Shown here: in pieces, positions 5,377-12,419 of the stretch
Layout: the number at the start of each line of letters is the position of its first letter
Numbering within the stretch: position 1 is the first letter of the stretch
Assembly (NCBI GenBank): GCA_001824645.1
Contig: MHYD01000043.1
Span: forward strand, 9,136-23,392
DNA: 14,257 nucleotides
Direction of reading: 5' to 3'
Source of the DNA: Planctomycetes bacterium RBG_13_46_10
GTDB lineage: Bacteria; Planctomycetota; Phycisphaerae; Sedimentisphaerales; Anaerobacaceae
Translations under genes and position numbers: made by a program
Notes under the pieces: generated by a model
The model's input: only the letters and a program-made list of their open reading frames with translations
Told to the model about the DNA's origin: nothing
The model's database searches: none

Positions 5377-6705
5377 TTAACCGGAAATCACGGCGGCTTG
5401 CTTCATCCGATCACCATCTTTCATTATAACAATAGAAGCGGATGCTTTTGCCACACCGCTTACCGCCGTTATTCTAATAGTGAAATAATCACTTGTTGTC
5501 GTTATATATTTTTCGCATTTATTAATCGTATCAGAATATCTCAGAAGCTCTTTCTTCAAACCTTCTATATCGGTAAATGGCTGTACACGTCTTAGCTGTA
5601 TTATGTTTTCGGCAATTTCAGGGGCCTGCGAGAGACCACCAAAAGCAAAAGCCGCTTCTAAAACGTGCCGAGGAGCCGTATTTATATTGACCTTGCTCGA
5701 AGCCCACATCCCCAAATACTTCATAGCTGATTCATTTTCACCCTCGATATACGGCCGAGCAAGAGCCTCCCTGTCAATCAGTGAACAGTGAAAAAACTTG
5801 GCAAAATCAGCGTTCTGTCTTACTATTTGCTCGGCAACAGATATAGTTCTTGTTGTCACTTGAGGCCGATAAGTTCTTGTTACGGCCGTGGTCGCCTTGC
5901 CGCCTTTCGGATTGCTGACGGTTGGAGTTCTTGGTGTTATCGGCCTTGAAATAGTCTGCTTGACGGGTTTAAACTCAATCTGAAATGGTTTTATATCACT
6001 TATTTTTCGTAACTGACCATTAAATGACTCAACTACTTCGTTTTCCAGACCCATCCATTCGCAAAAGGTTTGGAATCCCGCTGCGATTTCACGCTGGCTT
6101 TCCACATCTTCTATAAGTAACCAGCCGATAGGATATTTTGCATTTTCATCCTCAATTTCGATTAAAACCTTTGCAGTGGCAATATCAAATTCAACCGGCT
6201 CACTGACAAACGGCCAAGCAGGGCCGTACGGACCACGTATAGCCATTAAATCGGTTTCATCAAGCTCGGCAGTCTCATCCTCAAGAGCATTAGCATCATT
6301 CGGTTCACCGCTATTATCAACATTATGGATTTCGCTGGCGCTTCTTCTCTTTTTTACGCCTTTTTTCGCCCCGGACAAATTGTCGTCGGCATACTGACCT
6401 AAAAGCTCCCGGCGTTCAGTTTCACTCAATACAAACAAATCGGAAAAATCCGGCTCGTTCGGCCGGCTAATCAACTGAGGATTAATATCCTGCAACGTAG
6501 CAAGGGCGTATTTTACAGCCGAGTCGCAGGCATAGCGGGCCTGACTATAATCTATGATATACTGCCGGCGGTGACGTTGCGCAGCAACGATATTGCTCAA
6601 AGTATAACCGAGCGAAGCCAATATTACCAGCAGTACCAACGTTATTAAAAGAACTACGCCGTTCTGCCGGCGAGCACCAAGATTACTTTTGCTCTTTTTC
6701 TTCAT
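5377..6705 (-). CDS. gspK: type II secretion system minor pseudopilin GspK
   Basis: GspK caps the pseudopilus tip together with GspI and GspJ. The prepilin leader is short and basic with likely cleavage NG|VVLLITLVLLVILASLGYTL after Gly16. As usual for GspK, no Glu is at position +5. The family signature SSKVNINTAPRHVLEAAF (336-353) is followed by a helix-hairpin-like region and a C-terminal strand domain. Length is 442 residues, with a charged linker (about 110-155, KKGVKKRRS then acidic) and a Pro/Thr/Arg-rich segment (about 247-287) not typical of the core. The start is ATG 6703-6705, overlapping gspJ by 23 bp. The frame runs back to a TTG at 6804, but that stretch is the gspJ repeat tail read in another frame. 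Confidence 0.92.
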   Translation of the reverse strand: MKKKSKSNLGARRQNGVVLLITLVLLVILASLGYTLSNIVAAQRHRRQYIIDYSQARYACDSAVKYALATLQDINPQLISRPNEPDFSDLFVLSETERRELLGQYADDNLSGAKKGVKKRRSASEIHNVDNSGEPNDANALEDETAELDETDLMAIRGPYGPAWPFVSEPVEFDIATAKVLIEIEDENAKYPIGWLLIEDVESQREIAAGFQTFCEWMGLENEVVESFNGQLRKISDIKPFQIEFKPVKQTISRPITPRTPTVSNPKGGKATTAVTRTYRPQVTTRTISVAEQIVRQNADFAKFFHCSLIDREALARPYIEGENESAMKYLGMWASSKVNINTAPRHVLEAAFAFGGLSQAPEIAENIIQLRRVQPFTDIEGLKKELLRYSDTINKCEKYITTTSDYFTIRITAVSGVAKASASIVIMKDGDRMKQAAVISG

Positions 6706-7492
6706 TGCTTTTTTGCTGTCCCTTTTGTTCTGTTTGTCCTTCCTGCCGCTTTTGCTCTTCTTGTCCCTTTTGCTCTTCCTGCTCCTGTGAAACTGGAATT
6801 TCAAACCTGATCTTTCTGGTTCTGTCGATAGCTATAGTTCTTGTGATTTTTTCCGTCTCCGGCACATCCATAGTACCGCCTGCTGTTTTAAAAGGCTCGG
6901 CAAAAGAAATCGTCACCTTTATTCCAGGCGGCAGACCAGGGGTTGCCCATACATTTTGCAGGTTTTCTCCCAAGGGAACTTCGATTTTAAAAAAAGTAAT
7001 ACCGGTACAAATTGGCACAAAAGAATATGAGCCTTCCCAATCACTTCTTTTTTCATCAAGCAGTTTATCTTCCAGTGTCATGCCGGTGTGACTTCGATAT
7101 AATACAAGACCCCTGGAGTCGGTGTCATAATCATAATTTGCCTGCCAGATTATTTCTTCAAATATCTGCTCGTTATTCTTGCTGTCTGTGATTGTCTTGC
7201 GAATATTCAGCCTGGCAGTCGGCAGACCTTTATCAAATTTGTTCTCAATTGTTATTCTAACATCCGAGTCGGCAGCAATTATCCTGTCGAGGTCCTCAGC
7301 GATGCGCTGCAGAACCTCTGATGAAAGTCTCGGACTTTCGAGCCTTCGCATCACCGCAGCGGCTGTATGCTCGGCCCGACTGTAAATACCAAGCACCGCA
7401 GCCAAAACCATTGCTGATATTGTCAGAGCCGCCAGCATCTCGGCCAGCGAAAAGCCCCTTTGCCCTCTAATCGTTTTACGATTTATTTTCAT
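6683..7492 (-). CDS. gspJ: type II secretion system minor pseudopilin GspJ
   Basis: The leader MKINRKTIRGQRG is followed by cleavage G13|F14 and the helix FSLAEMLAALTISAMVLAAVL, with the conserved Glu at mature position +5. The body (about 35-232) has the size and pattern of GspJ, with SEVLQRIAEDLDRI early on and a late GIKVTISF strand. The last 35 residues (235-269) are a Q/E/K-only repeat tail of the kind EEQKGQ/EEQKRQ, which is not part of the family. The ATG at 7490-7492 has no clear ribosome binding site. The 39-bp gap after gspI holds a small TTGCG/CGCAA hairpin (7503-7516). Confidence 0.92.
   Translation of the reverse strand: MKINRKTIRGQRGFSLAEMLAALTISAMVLAAVLGIYSRAEHTAAAVMRRLESPRLSSEVLQRIAEDLDRIIAADSDVRITIENKFDKGLPTARLNIRKTITDSKNNEQIFEEIIWQANYDYDTDSRGLVLYRSHTGMTLEDKLLDEKRSDWEGSYSFVPICTGITFFKIEVPLGENLQNVWATPGLPPGIKVTISFAEPFKTAGGTMDVPETEKITRTIAIDRTRKIRFEIPVSQEQEEQKGQEEQKRQEGQTEQKGQQKSNEEKEQK
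6716..6786. repeat. low-complexity imperfect repeat coding the GspJ tail
   Basis: On the plus strand CTTTTGCTCTTC and TGTCCCTTTTG each occur twice, in a pyrimidine-rich tract. In the GspJ frame it encodes EQKGQ/EEQK repeats. In the frame leading into gspK it is also open and would encode Lys/Arg/Ser-rich residues. Confidence 0.6.
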
Positions 7493-7531
7493 ATATTATT
7501 ACTTGCGATTACGCAATTAAACTCAACCTTG

Positions 7532-8359
7532 TCAGCGTTTACGTTCTTTTAATATGTTGAAAATCTCGTCCACATCTTTCTTATCGATATCCTTATAAGG
7601 TAAACCGGTTACAGGGTCTACTTCGCCCTGCTGTTGTTTATCTTTAGATTGATATTGTTCTCCCACCATCGCCAACAGTTGCTCAACGGTGCTAATCTGC
7701 ATGTTCTTTTCATCGGTGCTCGGTTTGCCCCCGGCACTTTTGTAGATATCAAGATTACGCTTGAAAAAAGCTCCTTCTTCAGTTGTTATTAATCCATCAT
7801 TAATCCATTGTTCGATTGTTTGAACATCGACTCGAGCATATGCGGCAGCTTCTTCTATGGTGTCAAGAATCTGATTAGCCAGCCATTCCTGTTCCTGCTC
7901 ATCCTGACCCATAAGCTCATTCATCTGCTCATCTGTCACCTGAGTCAGCCAGTGAGTCAGCTCAATGGTTTGTGTTTTATCCGTACTGTCACTGTACTCA
8001 GCCGTGCATACTGCTTTGACCCACATCTGCGATGTTATCGGCTCATAAAATGTCTCCACTGCGGTCTGCCATTTAATCTGTGGATATTTTTCGCTGTCCC
8101 CAAAATCTGTGCCTTCCTCCACAAACTCCGAGACAAGCAGTTTTTCCATATTTTCACGTGCCACCTCAAAGGCCTGCATTCGCAGCGCCGTATCCGTAGC
8201 CGAGGCCGCACAGCGGCCAATCACAACCAACACACCCGAACAGATTAAGCCCAATATAACCAAAGCGGTCATAACCTCTGCGAGAGTAAAGGCTTTTCTC
8301 CCTGAAAATTCGCAGATCCTTCGCTGGGGCGCATCGCTATTTTTAGAAAGGTATTTCAT
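7532..8359 (-). CDS. gspI: type II secretion system minor pseudopilin GspI with a long C-terminal extension
   Basis: The leader ends GRKA with likely cleavage A23|F24, then FTLAEVMTALVILGLICSGVLVVI with Glu at +5. The residue before cleavage is Ala rather than the usual Gly. The pseudopilin core (24-140) includes a helix AFEVARENMEKLLVSEF and strand WVKAVCTAEY. GspI is normally about 120-130 residues; this one has 275. The extra 130 residues contain a region (165-205, ILDTIEEAAAYARVDVQTI then QWINDGLITTEEGAFFK) that looks like a helix-turn-helix, and a charged tail. The ATG at 8357-8359 overlaps the gspH end by 17 bp, with AAGG 6 nt upstream. Confidence 0.88.
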   Translation of the reverse strand: MKYLSKNSDAPQRRICEFSGRKAFTLAEVMTALVILGLICSGVLVVIGRCAASATDTALRMQAFEVARENMEKLLVSEFVEEGTDFGDSEKYPQIKWQTAVETFYEPITSQMWVKAVCTAEYSDSTDKTQTIELTHWLTQVTDEQMNELMGQDEQEQEWLANQILDTIEEAAAYARVDVQTIEQWINDGLITTEEGAFFKRNLDIYKSAGGKPSTDEKNMQISTVEQLLAMVGEQYQSKDKQQQGEVDPVTGLPYKDIDKKDVDEIFNILKERKR

Positions 8360-8900
8360 CTTGAGCCTTCGGCACTAAAAGTTCAACATTACCTTCTTTT
8401 AATTCAATCATCCTGTTAAGCCGGTTGACCACGACCGAATACGGTTTTTCACCTTCATCCAGCAGGACAATCTTACCGCCGTATTGCCAGCCTGAACGTC
8501 CGGCTCGGAATTTTGCTCTGCCTTCGTTGGTAAAGTCTGCATCATCAAACTCAACATAGACTACGCGGCAATTGCTGCTAAAATTATTCTGTACGATTAT
8601 CTCTTCATCCAAAACTTCCGAAAGGTCGGATGTAGTAATCTGGCGTAGCAGGTAACTTTGCTCAGTCAAATCAATAATAACTTCGTATCTTCTATCGCTT
8701 TCAGCAGCGGCACTGGCGGCCATTTGCATTGTAGAGACAAAATCTTGCAACTGTCCCTTAAATGTTTTTCTCTGCATCGCTGAAAAAAGATTCACCTGTG
8801 CCAAGAGCACAATCAGAGAAATCATAACAATCACGACTATCAGCTCGGTTAGCGTAAAGCCGCCTGAGGCTCGAAGTGCACCTTGTAAGTTGTGTTTCAT
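8343..8900 (-). CDS. gspH: type II secretion system minor pseudopilin GspH
   Basis: The prepilin leader MKHNLQGALRASGG is followed by FTLTELIVVIVMISLIVLLAQVN, with cleavage G14|F15 and Glu at +5. The C-terminal half is strand-rich (RYEVIIDLTEQSYLLR, CRVVYVEFDD, KIVLLDEGEKPYSVVVN), as in GspH/FimT proteins. At 185 residues the length is normal. The ATG at 8898-8900 comes 13 bp after the gspG stop. The frame is open much further upstream, but that part overlaps gspG and has no family features. An ATG at 8922-8924 (8 codons earlier) cannot be excluded, because neither start has a clear ribosome binding site. The Phe+1, Glu+5 and position between gspG and gspI support the call. Confidence 0.88.
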   Translation of the reverse strand: MKHNLQGALRASGGFTLTELIVVIVMISLIVLLAQVNLFSAMQRKTFKGQLQDFVSTMQMAASAAAESDRRYEVIIDLTEQSYLLRQITTSDLSEVLDEEIIVQNNFSSNCRVVYVEFDDADFTNEGRAKFRAGRSGWQYGGKIVLLDEGEKPYSVVVNRLNRMIELKEGNVELLVPKAQDEIPF

Positions 8901-8913
8901 CCGAGATACGTGA

Positions 8914-9354
8914 TTAGTTTGCATCGGTGCTGAGCAAATCGGTGTCATAGCCTTCACCGCCTTCTTCTCCATCGGCGCCGTAACTCTTGATTGCGAATGA
9001 CTTACCACTTTCAGGATAAGATATATAGACAAAATCTCTTCCCCAGCCGTCCTTTGGCAGGTCGGTAGTATCCAGATAGCCATCCGGCGGATAACTCGTA
9101 ACATCATCCGGCGGTGTGATTAGAACACTAAGACCTTCGTCTTCGGTTGGGTATCGCCCGGTGTCCATCTTGAATTGACTAACTGCCGAATGGAGAATTT
9201 TCAGGTTAGCTCTTGTAGTTGTGACACGTGCCCTATCTGTCTGACCCACAAAATTACGAACTACAACAGCCATAAGCAATCCAAGGATGATAAGAACAGC
9301 CATTAGCTCTACCATCGTAAAACCATTTCTTTTATTCCTGTTTTTCTCTTTCAT
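8914..9354 (-). CDS. gspG: type II secretion system major pseudopilin GspG
   Basis: GspG polymerises into the periplasmic pseudopilus that pushes substrates through the secretin. The leader MKEKNRNKRNG is cleaved before FTMVELMAVLIILGLLMAVVV (Glu at +5). The body carries hallmark stretches: ANLKILHSAVSQFKMDTGRYPTEDEGL (49-75), DGWGRDFVYISYP (102-114) and the calcium-site C-terminus SYGADGEEGGEGYDTDL (124-140). Length is 146 residues, 135 after processing, which is normal. The start is ATG 9352-9354. A TTG at 9364-9366 directly abuts AGAGG and is less likely. The gap after gspF is 24 bp. Confidence 0.96.
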   Translation of the reverse strand: MKEKNRNKRNGFTMVELMAVLIILGLLMAVVVRNFVGQTDRARVTTTRANLKILHSAVSQFKMDTGRYPTEDEGLSVLITPPDDVTSYPPDGYLDTTDLPKDGWGRDFVYISYPESGKSFAIKSYGADGEEGGEGYDTDLLSTDAN

Positions 9355-9378
9355 GTTTTTATCCAACCTCTAAAAAAA

Positions 9379-10599
9379 TCACTTAAGCTGTACTGCCGAA
9401 ATTTTCAAAATCGGCAATATCGTAGCATAAGCAATTAAACCAATTATACCAGCCATAAAAATTATAATAATCGGCTCAATCGCCGCACTTAACCTCTCAA
9501 TAACCACATCCGTCGAAGCTTCAAGATTGTCACTTATACTTTTAAGCATTGTTTCCAGTTCGCCGCTTTTTTCCCCGACAGCAACCATGTGTGCGATAGC
9601 AGGGTCGATGATGCCGCTATCTCTCAAAGGCGTTGCAATATCGGCTCCTGCAAGAATTCTCTCGCGGGACTGCTGGACGGCTTTTTTCATCAGGCTGTTT
9701 CCGGTGACTTCGGCGACAACCCTAAGAGATTCTGCCATAGAAAGTCCCGAGCTCAGAAGCGTTGAAAGCGTAGATGCAAAACGCGAAATAACACGCTGTT
9801 TTATCAGAGGACCGAATATTGGCAATGACAGTAAAAACTTATCGCGTAAATATGCGCCGCGTTCGGTTTTAAAGAACTTCCTAAGACTCCAGACAATTGC
9901 AAACATTGCCGCTATAACCACTAATACCCACCAGCTTGTCAAAATAAAGCCTACATCCATCATTCGGTTGGTTATCCAGGGCAGTTCCTGCCCCGCCCTT
10001 TCAATTTGCTCACCTATGGTCGGAATCACCTTGGTTGTCAGGATTAGAATAGCCACGATACAGAATAATATTAGAACAATCGGATATATCATTGCCGTTA
10101 ATACTTTAGATTCCACCCGCCGGCGTTTTTCCATAAAGCTGGATATGGTTGCAAAGCTCTGTGCCAAAGTGCCGGTAACCTCACCTACGCGTACCATACT
10201 TACATAGATGACATCAAAGTAATTACCATAATCCTTCAGGGCATCCGCAAGTGACTCTCCGGTTATAACACGATCGCGAATATCGGTAATGGCATTTTTC
10301 AACCGTACATCGGAAGTCTGCATGGTAAGCACGGAAAGCGATTCGGTCAATTTAATCCCTGAATCAAGAAGCGTGGCCATCTGCTTGGTAAAATCAATTA
10401 TCTGGCTTTTGCTGCCTTTTGAGATAAATGAAAGAAGTGCAACTCTGCGCCTGATTGATGAGCTGACTTCCGTCACGGATGTGGGATGGATACTCCGTGC
10501 CCTTAGCTGTTTTCTCGCAGCATAGGAATTTTCAGCTGCAATTGCACCTTTAAGCTTTTTGCCGTCCGCTGCTATCGCTGTATAACTGTATCTTGGCAT
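9379..10599 (-). CDS. gspF: type II secretion system inner membrane protein GspF
   Basis: GspF is the polytopic platform protein beneath the pseudopilus. It begins MPRYSYTAIAADGKKLKGAI, typical of the family, followed by two T2SSF domains (about 69-190 and 272-395). The conserved segments include FTKQMATLLDSGIKLTESL, ...SMVRVGEVTGTL and, in the second copy, ...RFASTLSTLLSSGLSMAESL and MVAVGEKSGELETML. Membrane segments lie at about 168-190, 217-237 and 374-396. At 406 residues it has standard length. The ATG at 10597-10599 lies 22 bp after gspE and lacks a strong ribosome binding site. Confidence 0.97.
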   Translation of the reverse strand: MPRYSYTAIAADGKKLKGAIAAENSYAARKQLRARSIHPTSVTEVSSSIRRRVALLSFISKGSKSQIIDFTKQMATLLDSGIKLTESLSVLTMQTSDVRLKNAITDIRDRVITGESLADALKDYGNYFDVIYVSMVRVGEVTGTLAQSFATISSFMEKRRRVESKVLTAMIYPIVLILFCIVAILILTTKVIPTIGEQIERAGQELPWITNRMMDVGFILTSWWVLVVIAAMFAIVWSLRKFFKTERGAYLRDKFLLSLPIFGPLIKQRVISRFASTLSTLLSSGLSMAESLRVVAEVTGNSLMKKAVQQSRERILAGADIATPLRDSGIIDPAIAHMVAVGEKSGELETMLKSISDNLEASTDVVIERLSAAIEPIIIIFMAGIIGLIAYATILPILKISAVQLK

Positions 10600-10621
10600 A
10601 ACGAAACTGAAAATCCATTTA

Positions 10622-12340
10622 TTAAATTATATCTGTTTGTGTCACTCTTAAAACTTCAGCAATTGTTGTTATCCCTGCAAGCACTTTCCTTGTCCCATCC
10701 ATGCGTAGCGTCTGCATCCCGGATTCAAGGGCATTCCTCTTTATTGTACCGGCAGTTTCTCTTTTGTATATCTGCTCCTGGATTTCATTATTAACAAGCA
10801 TCATTTCATAAATACCGGTTCGACCTCGATAACCCGTTTGAAAACACCTATCACATCCCGTTCCCACAAAGAAGGATACATTGTTCTGGATTGAACTGAA
10901 TGCTTCCACGCTGCCCAGGCCAAGCTCTCTTAACTCGTGAAGTGTGGGCTCATACTTCTGTCTGCAATTCGGGCAGACCTTCCGCACCAATCGCTGTGCG
11001 ATTACTGCAATCAGCGATGAGCTTACCAGATACGGCTCAAGACCCAAATCCAAAAGCCGGGTCACCGCCCCTGCCGAATCATTCGTATGCAGTGTGCTGA
11101 AAACCAAATGCCCGGTCAGTGAAGATTGTATCGCCATGCGGGCTGTTTCGATATCTCGAACCTCACCGACCATTATAACATCCGGGTCCTGACGCAGCAC
11201 ATGCCGAAGCGACGTGGCAAAAGTCATTCCCTTCTTGGATGCGACCTGAATCTGGCTGATTCCCTCGAGCTGATATTCGATAGGGTCCTCGATGGTTATA
11301 ACATTCTTTTCGGACGAATTAATTCTGTTAAGACAGGCATAAAGAGTGGTACTTTTTCCGCTTCCTGTCGGCCCCGTCACAAAAATCACGCCATGAGAGC
11401 GGTGCAGCAGGGAATCCAATCTTTTCAAATCCTCCTCCCAGAGTCCCAGCTCGTCCAGCCCGAAAAGAGCGGTGCTTTTATCAAGCAGCCGCAGGACACT
11501 GCGTTCACCATAGCTGGTCGGCACCGTGCTGATACGCAAGTCAACCTCGCGCTGGCCCAGCCGGACACTGCAGCGGCCATCCTGCGGAAGCCGGCGCTCG
11601 GCAATATCCATACCTGCCATAACCTTGATACGAGAAATGATCAACGGCAGCACATTTCTGTTCAAACTCAAAGTGTCATATAAAATGCCGTCAATACGAT
11701 AGCGAATCTGAATCTTTGACTCATACGGGTGGACATGAATGTCACTGGCCCTTAACTGCAGAGCACGAAAAAGAATATCGTTGACCAGCCTGATGACCGG
11801 CGGGCGATTGACCACGTCGAGCAGGTCGTCCGAAGCAGCTACTTCATCAACAAGCTTGTCGAGATTCTGTGAATCAAGCTCTTCCGCCACCTCCTCAATG
11901 ACAGTTGTCTTCTGCTCGTAGGCGACATCAATCACAGATGTAATAGCGGCACGAGTAGATACGGCGGGTTTAACCGACATACCTGTCATCTTCGAGACAT
12001 TATCCAGGATATTTGCATCCAAAGGCCTGGATAAAACCACCGTAAGCTCATTGCTATCACCATCGTTTTTTATCCCGATTAGATAATGGTTTTGAGCATA
12101 GGTTGCAGGAACTGCTTCAATGAACTCAGCCGGCACCGCCTTTGAAGGTATCTCAGACAGATATTCCCAGCCCAGAGCCTCAGCAAAAAGCTTTAAAACC
12201 ACATCTTCTGTAAAATATGGACAATTAAGCAAATGCTCATCAAGCCTTCCGGGATTGCTGTTTTCTTCAAGAAACTTAGCTAATTGCTCGGCATCAATAA
12301 GACCGGTCCGCTTCGCTGTTCGTATCAATAAATCTTTCAT
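10622..12340 (-). CDS. gspE: type II secretion system ATPase GspE
   Basis: GspE is the hexameric cytoplasmic ATPase that powers pseudopilus assembly through GspL and GspF. Of 572 residues, about 1-145 form the N-terminal GspL-binding region. The core has LRASDIHVHPYESKIQIRYRIDG (196-218), Walker A GPTGSGKST (323-331), the Asp box ITIEDPIEY (348-356), Walker B DVIMVGEVRD (387-396) and the His box HLVFSTLHTND (411-421). A four-Cys zinc site is present (CPNC 456-459, CDRC 496-499). The ATG at 12338-12340 is chosen because family-like sequence (MKDLLIRTAKRTGLI) begins there. The frame is open to a TTG at 12433, but those 31 codons are the repeat array of the gspD-gspE spacer. Confidence 0.97.
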   Translation of the reverse strand: MKDLLIRTAKRTGLIDAEQLAKFLEENSNPGRLDEHLLNCPYFTEDVVLKLFAEALGWEYLSEIPSKAVPAEFIEAVPATYAQNHYLIGIKNDGDSNELTVVLSRPLDANILDNVSKMTGMSVKPAVSTRAAITSVIDVAYEQKTTVIEEVAEELDSQNLDKLVDEVAASDDLLDVVNRPPVIRLVNDILFRALQLRASDIHVHPYESKIQIRYRIDGILYDTLSLNRNVLPLIISRIKVMAGMDIAERRLPQDGRCSVRLGQREVDLRISTVPTSYGERSVLRLLDKSTALFGLDELGLWEEDLKRLDSLLHRSHGVIFVTGPTGSGKSTTLYACLNRINSSEKNVITIEDPIEYQLEGISQIQVASKKGMTFATSLRHVLRQDPDVIMVGEVRDIETARMAIQSSLTGHLVFSTLHTNDSAGAVTRLLDLGLEPYLVSSSLIAVIAQRLVRKVCPNCRQKYEPTLHELRELGLGSVEAFSSIQNNVSFFVGTGCDRCFQTGYRGRTGIYEMMLVNNEIQEQIYKRETAGTIKRNALESGMQTLRMDGTRKVLAGITTIAEVLRVTQTDII

Positions 12341-12341
12341 T

Positions 12342-12411
12342 TCTCGATTCTCGATTCTCGATGCCTGATGCTCGGTCCTCAACGAGTATCGAGCATCCAG
12401 TATCGAGATTA
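12342..12411. repeat. heptanucleotide repeat array between gspD and gspE
   Basis: In 7-base steps from 12342 the plus strand reads TCTCGAT three times (12342-12362), GCCTGAT, GCTCGGT, CCTCAAC, GAGTATC, GAGCATC, CAGTATC and GAGATTA. AGTATCGAG occurs exactly twice, 14 bases apart (12385-12393 and 12399-12407). The two halves are in opposite orientation. The unit length is the same as in the array at 103-202. Confidence 0.75.
12356..12408 (-). promoter_or_regulatory. long hairpin in the gspD-gspE spacer
   Basis: Arms 12356-12374 and 12390-12408 pair at 17 of 19 positions (7 bp, then one wobble and one pair with two mismatches, then 8 bp GATGCTCG/CGAGCATC) around a 15-nt loop. In the mRNA it ends 15 nt before the gspE ATG, in the place where the ribosome binding site would be expected. 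It could tune GspE translation or protect the upstream gspD message. No T-run follows on the minus strand, so it is not a simple terminator. Confidence 0.5.
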
Positions 12412-12419
12412 CTAATATT

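Noticed and set aside
6706..6804. GspK start at TTG 6804 with a strongly basic 33-residue leader
   Set aside because: The stretch is the GspJ repeat tail read in another frame. A normal short pseudopilin leader results from ATG 6705.
8901..9107. N-terminal extension of GspH reaching to 9107
   Set aside because: It lies fully over gspG in another frame and would place the pseudopilin helix far from the N-terminus, which prevents normal leader cleavage.
9527..10207. 226-codon plus-strand frame opposite gspF
   Set aside because: It is antisense to a clear gspF, has no recognisable domain and no ribosome binding site. Other plus-strand frames across the T2SS operon are rejected for the same reasons.
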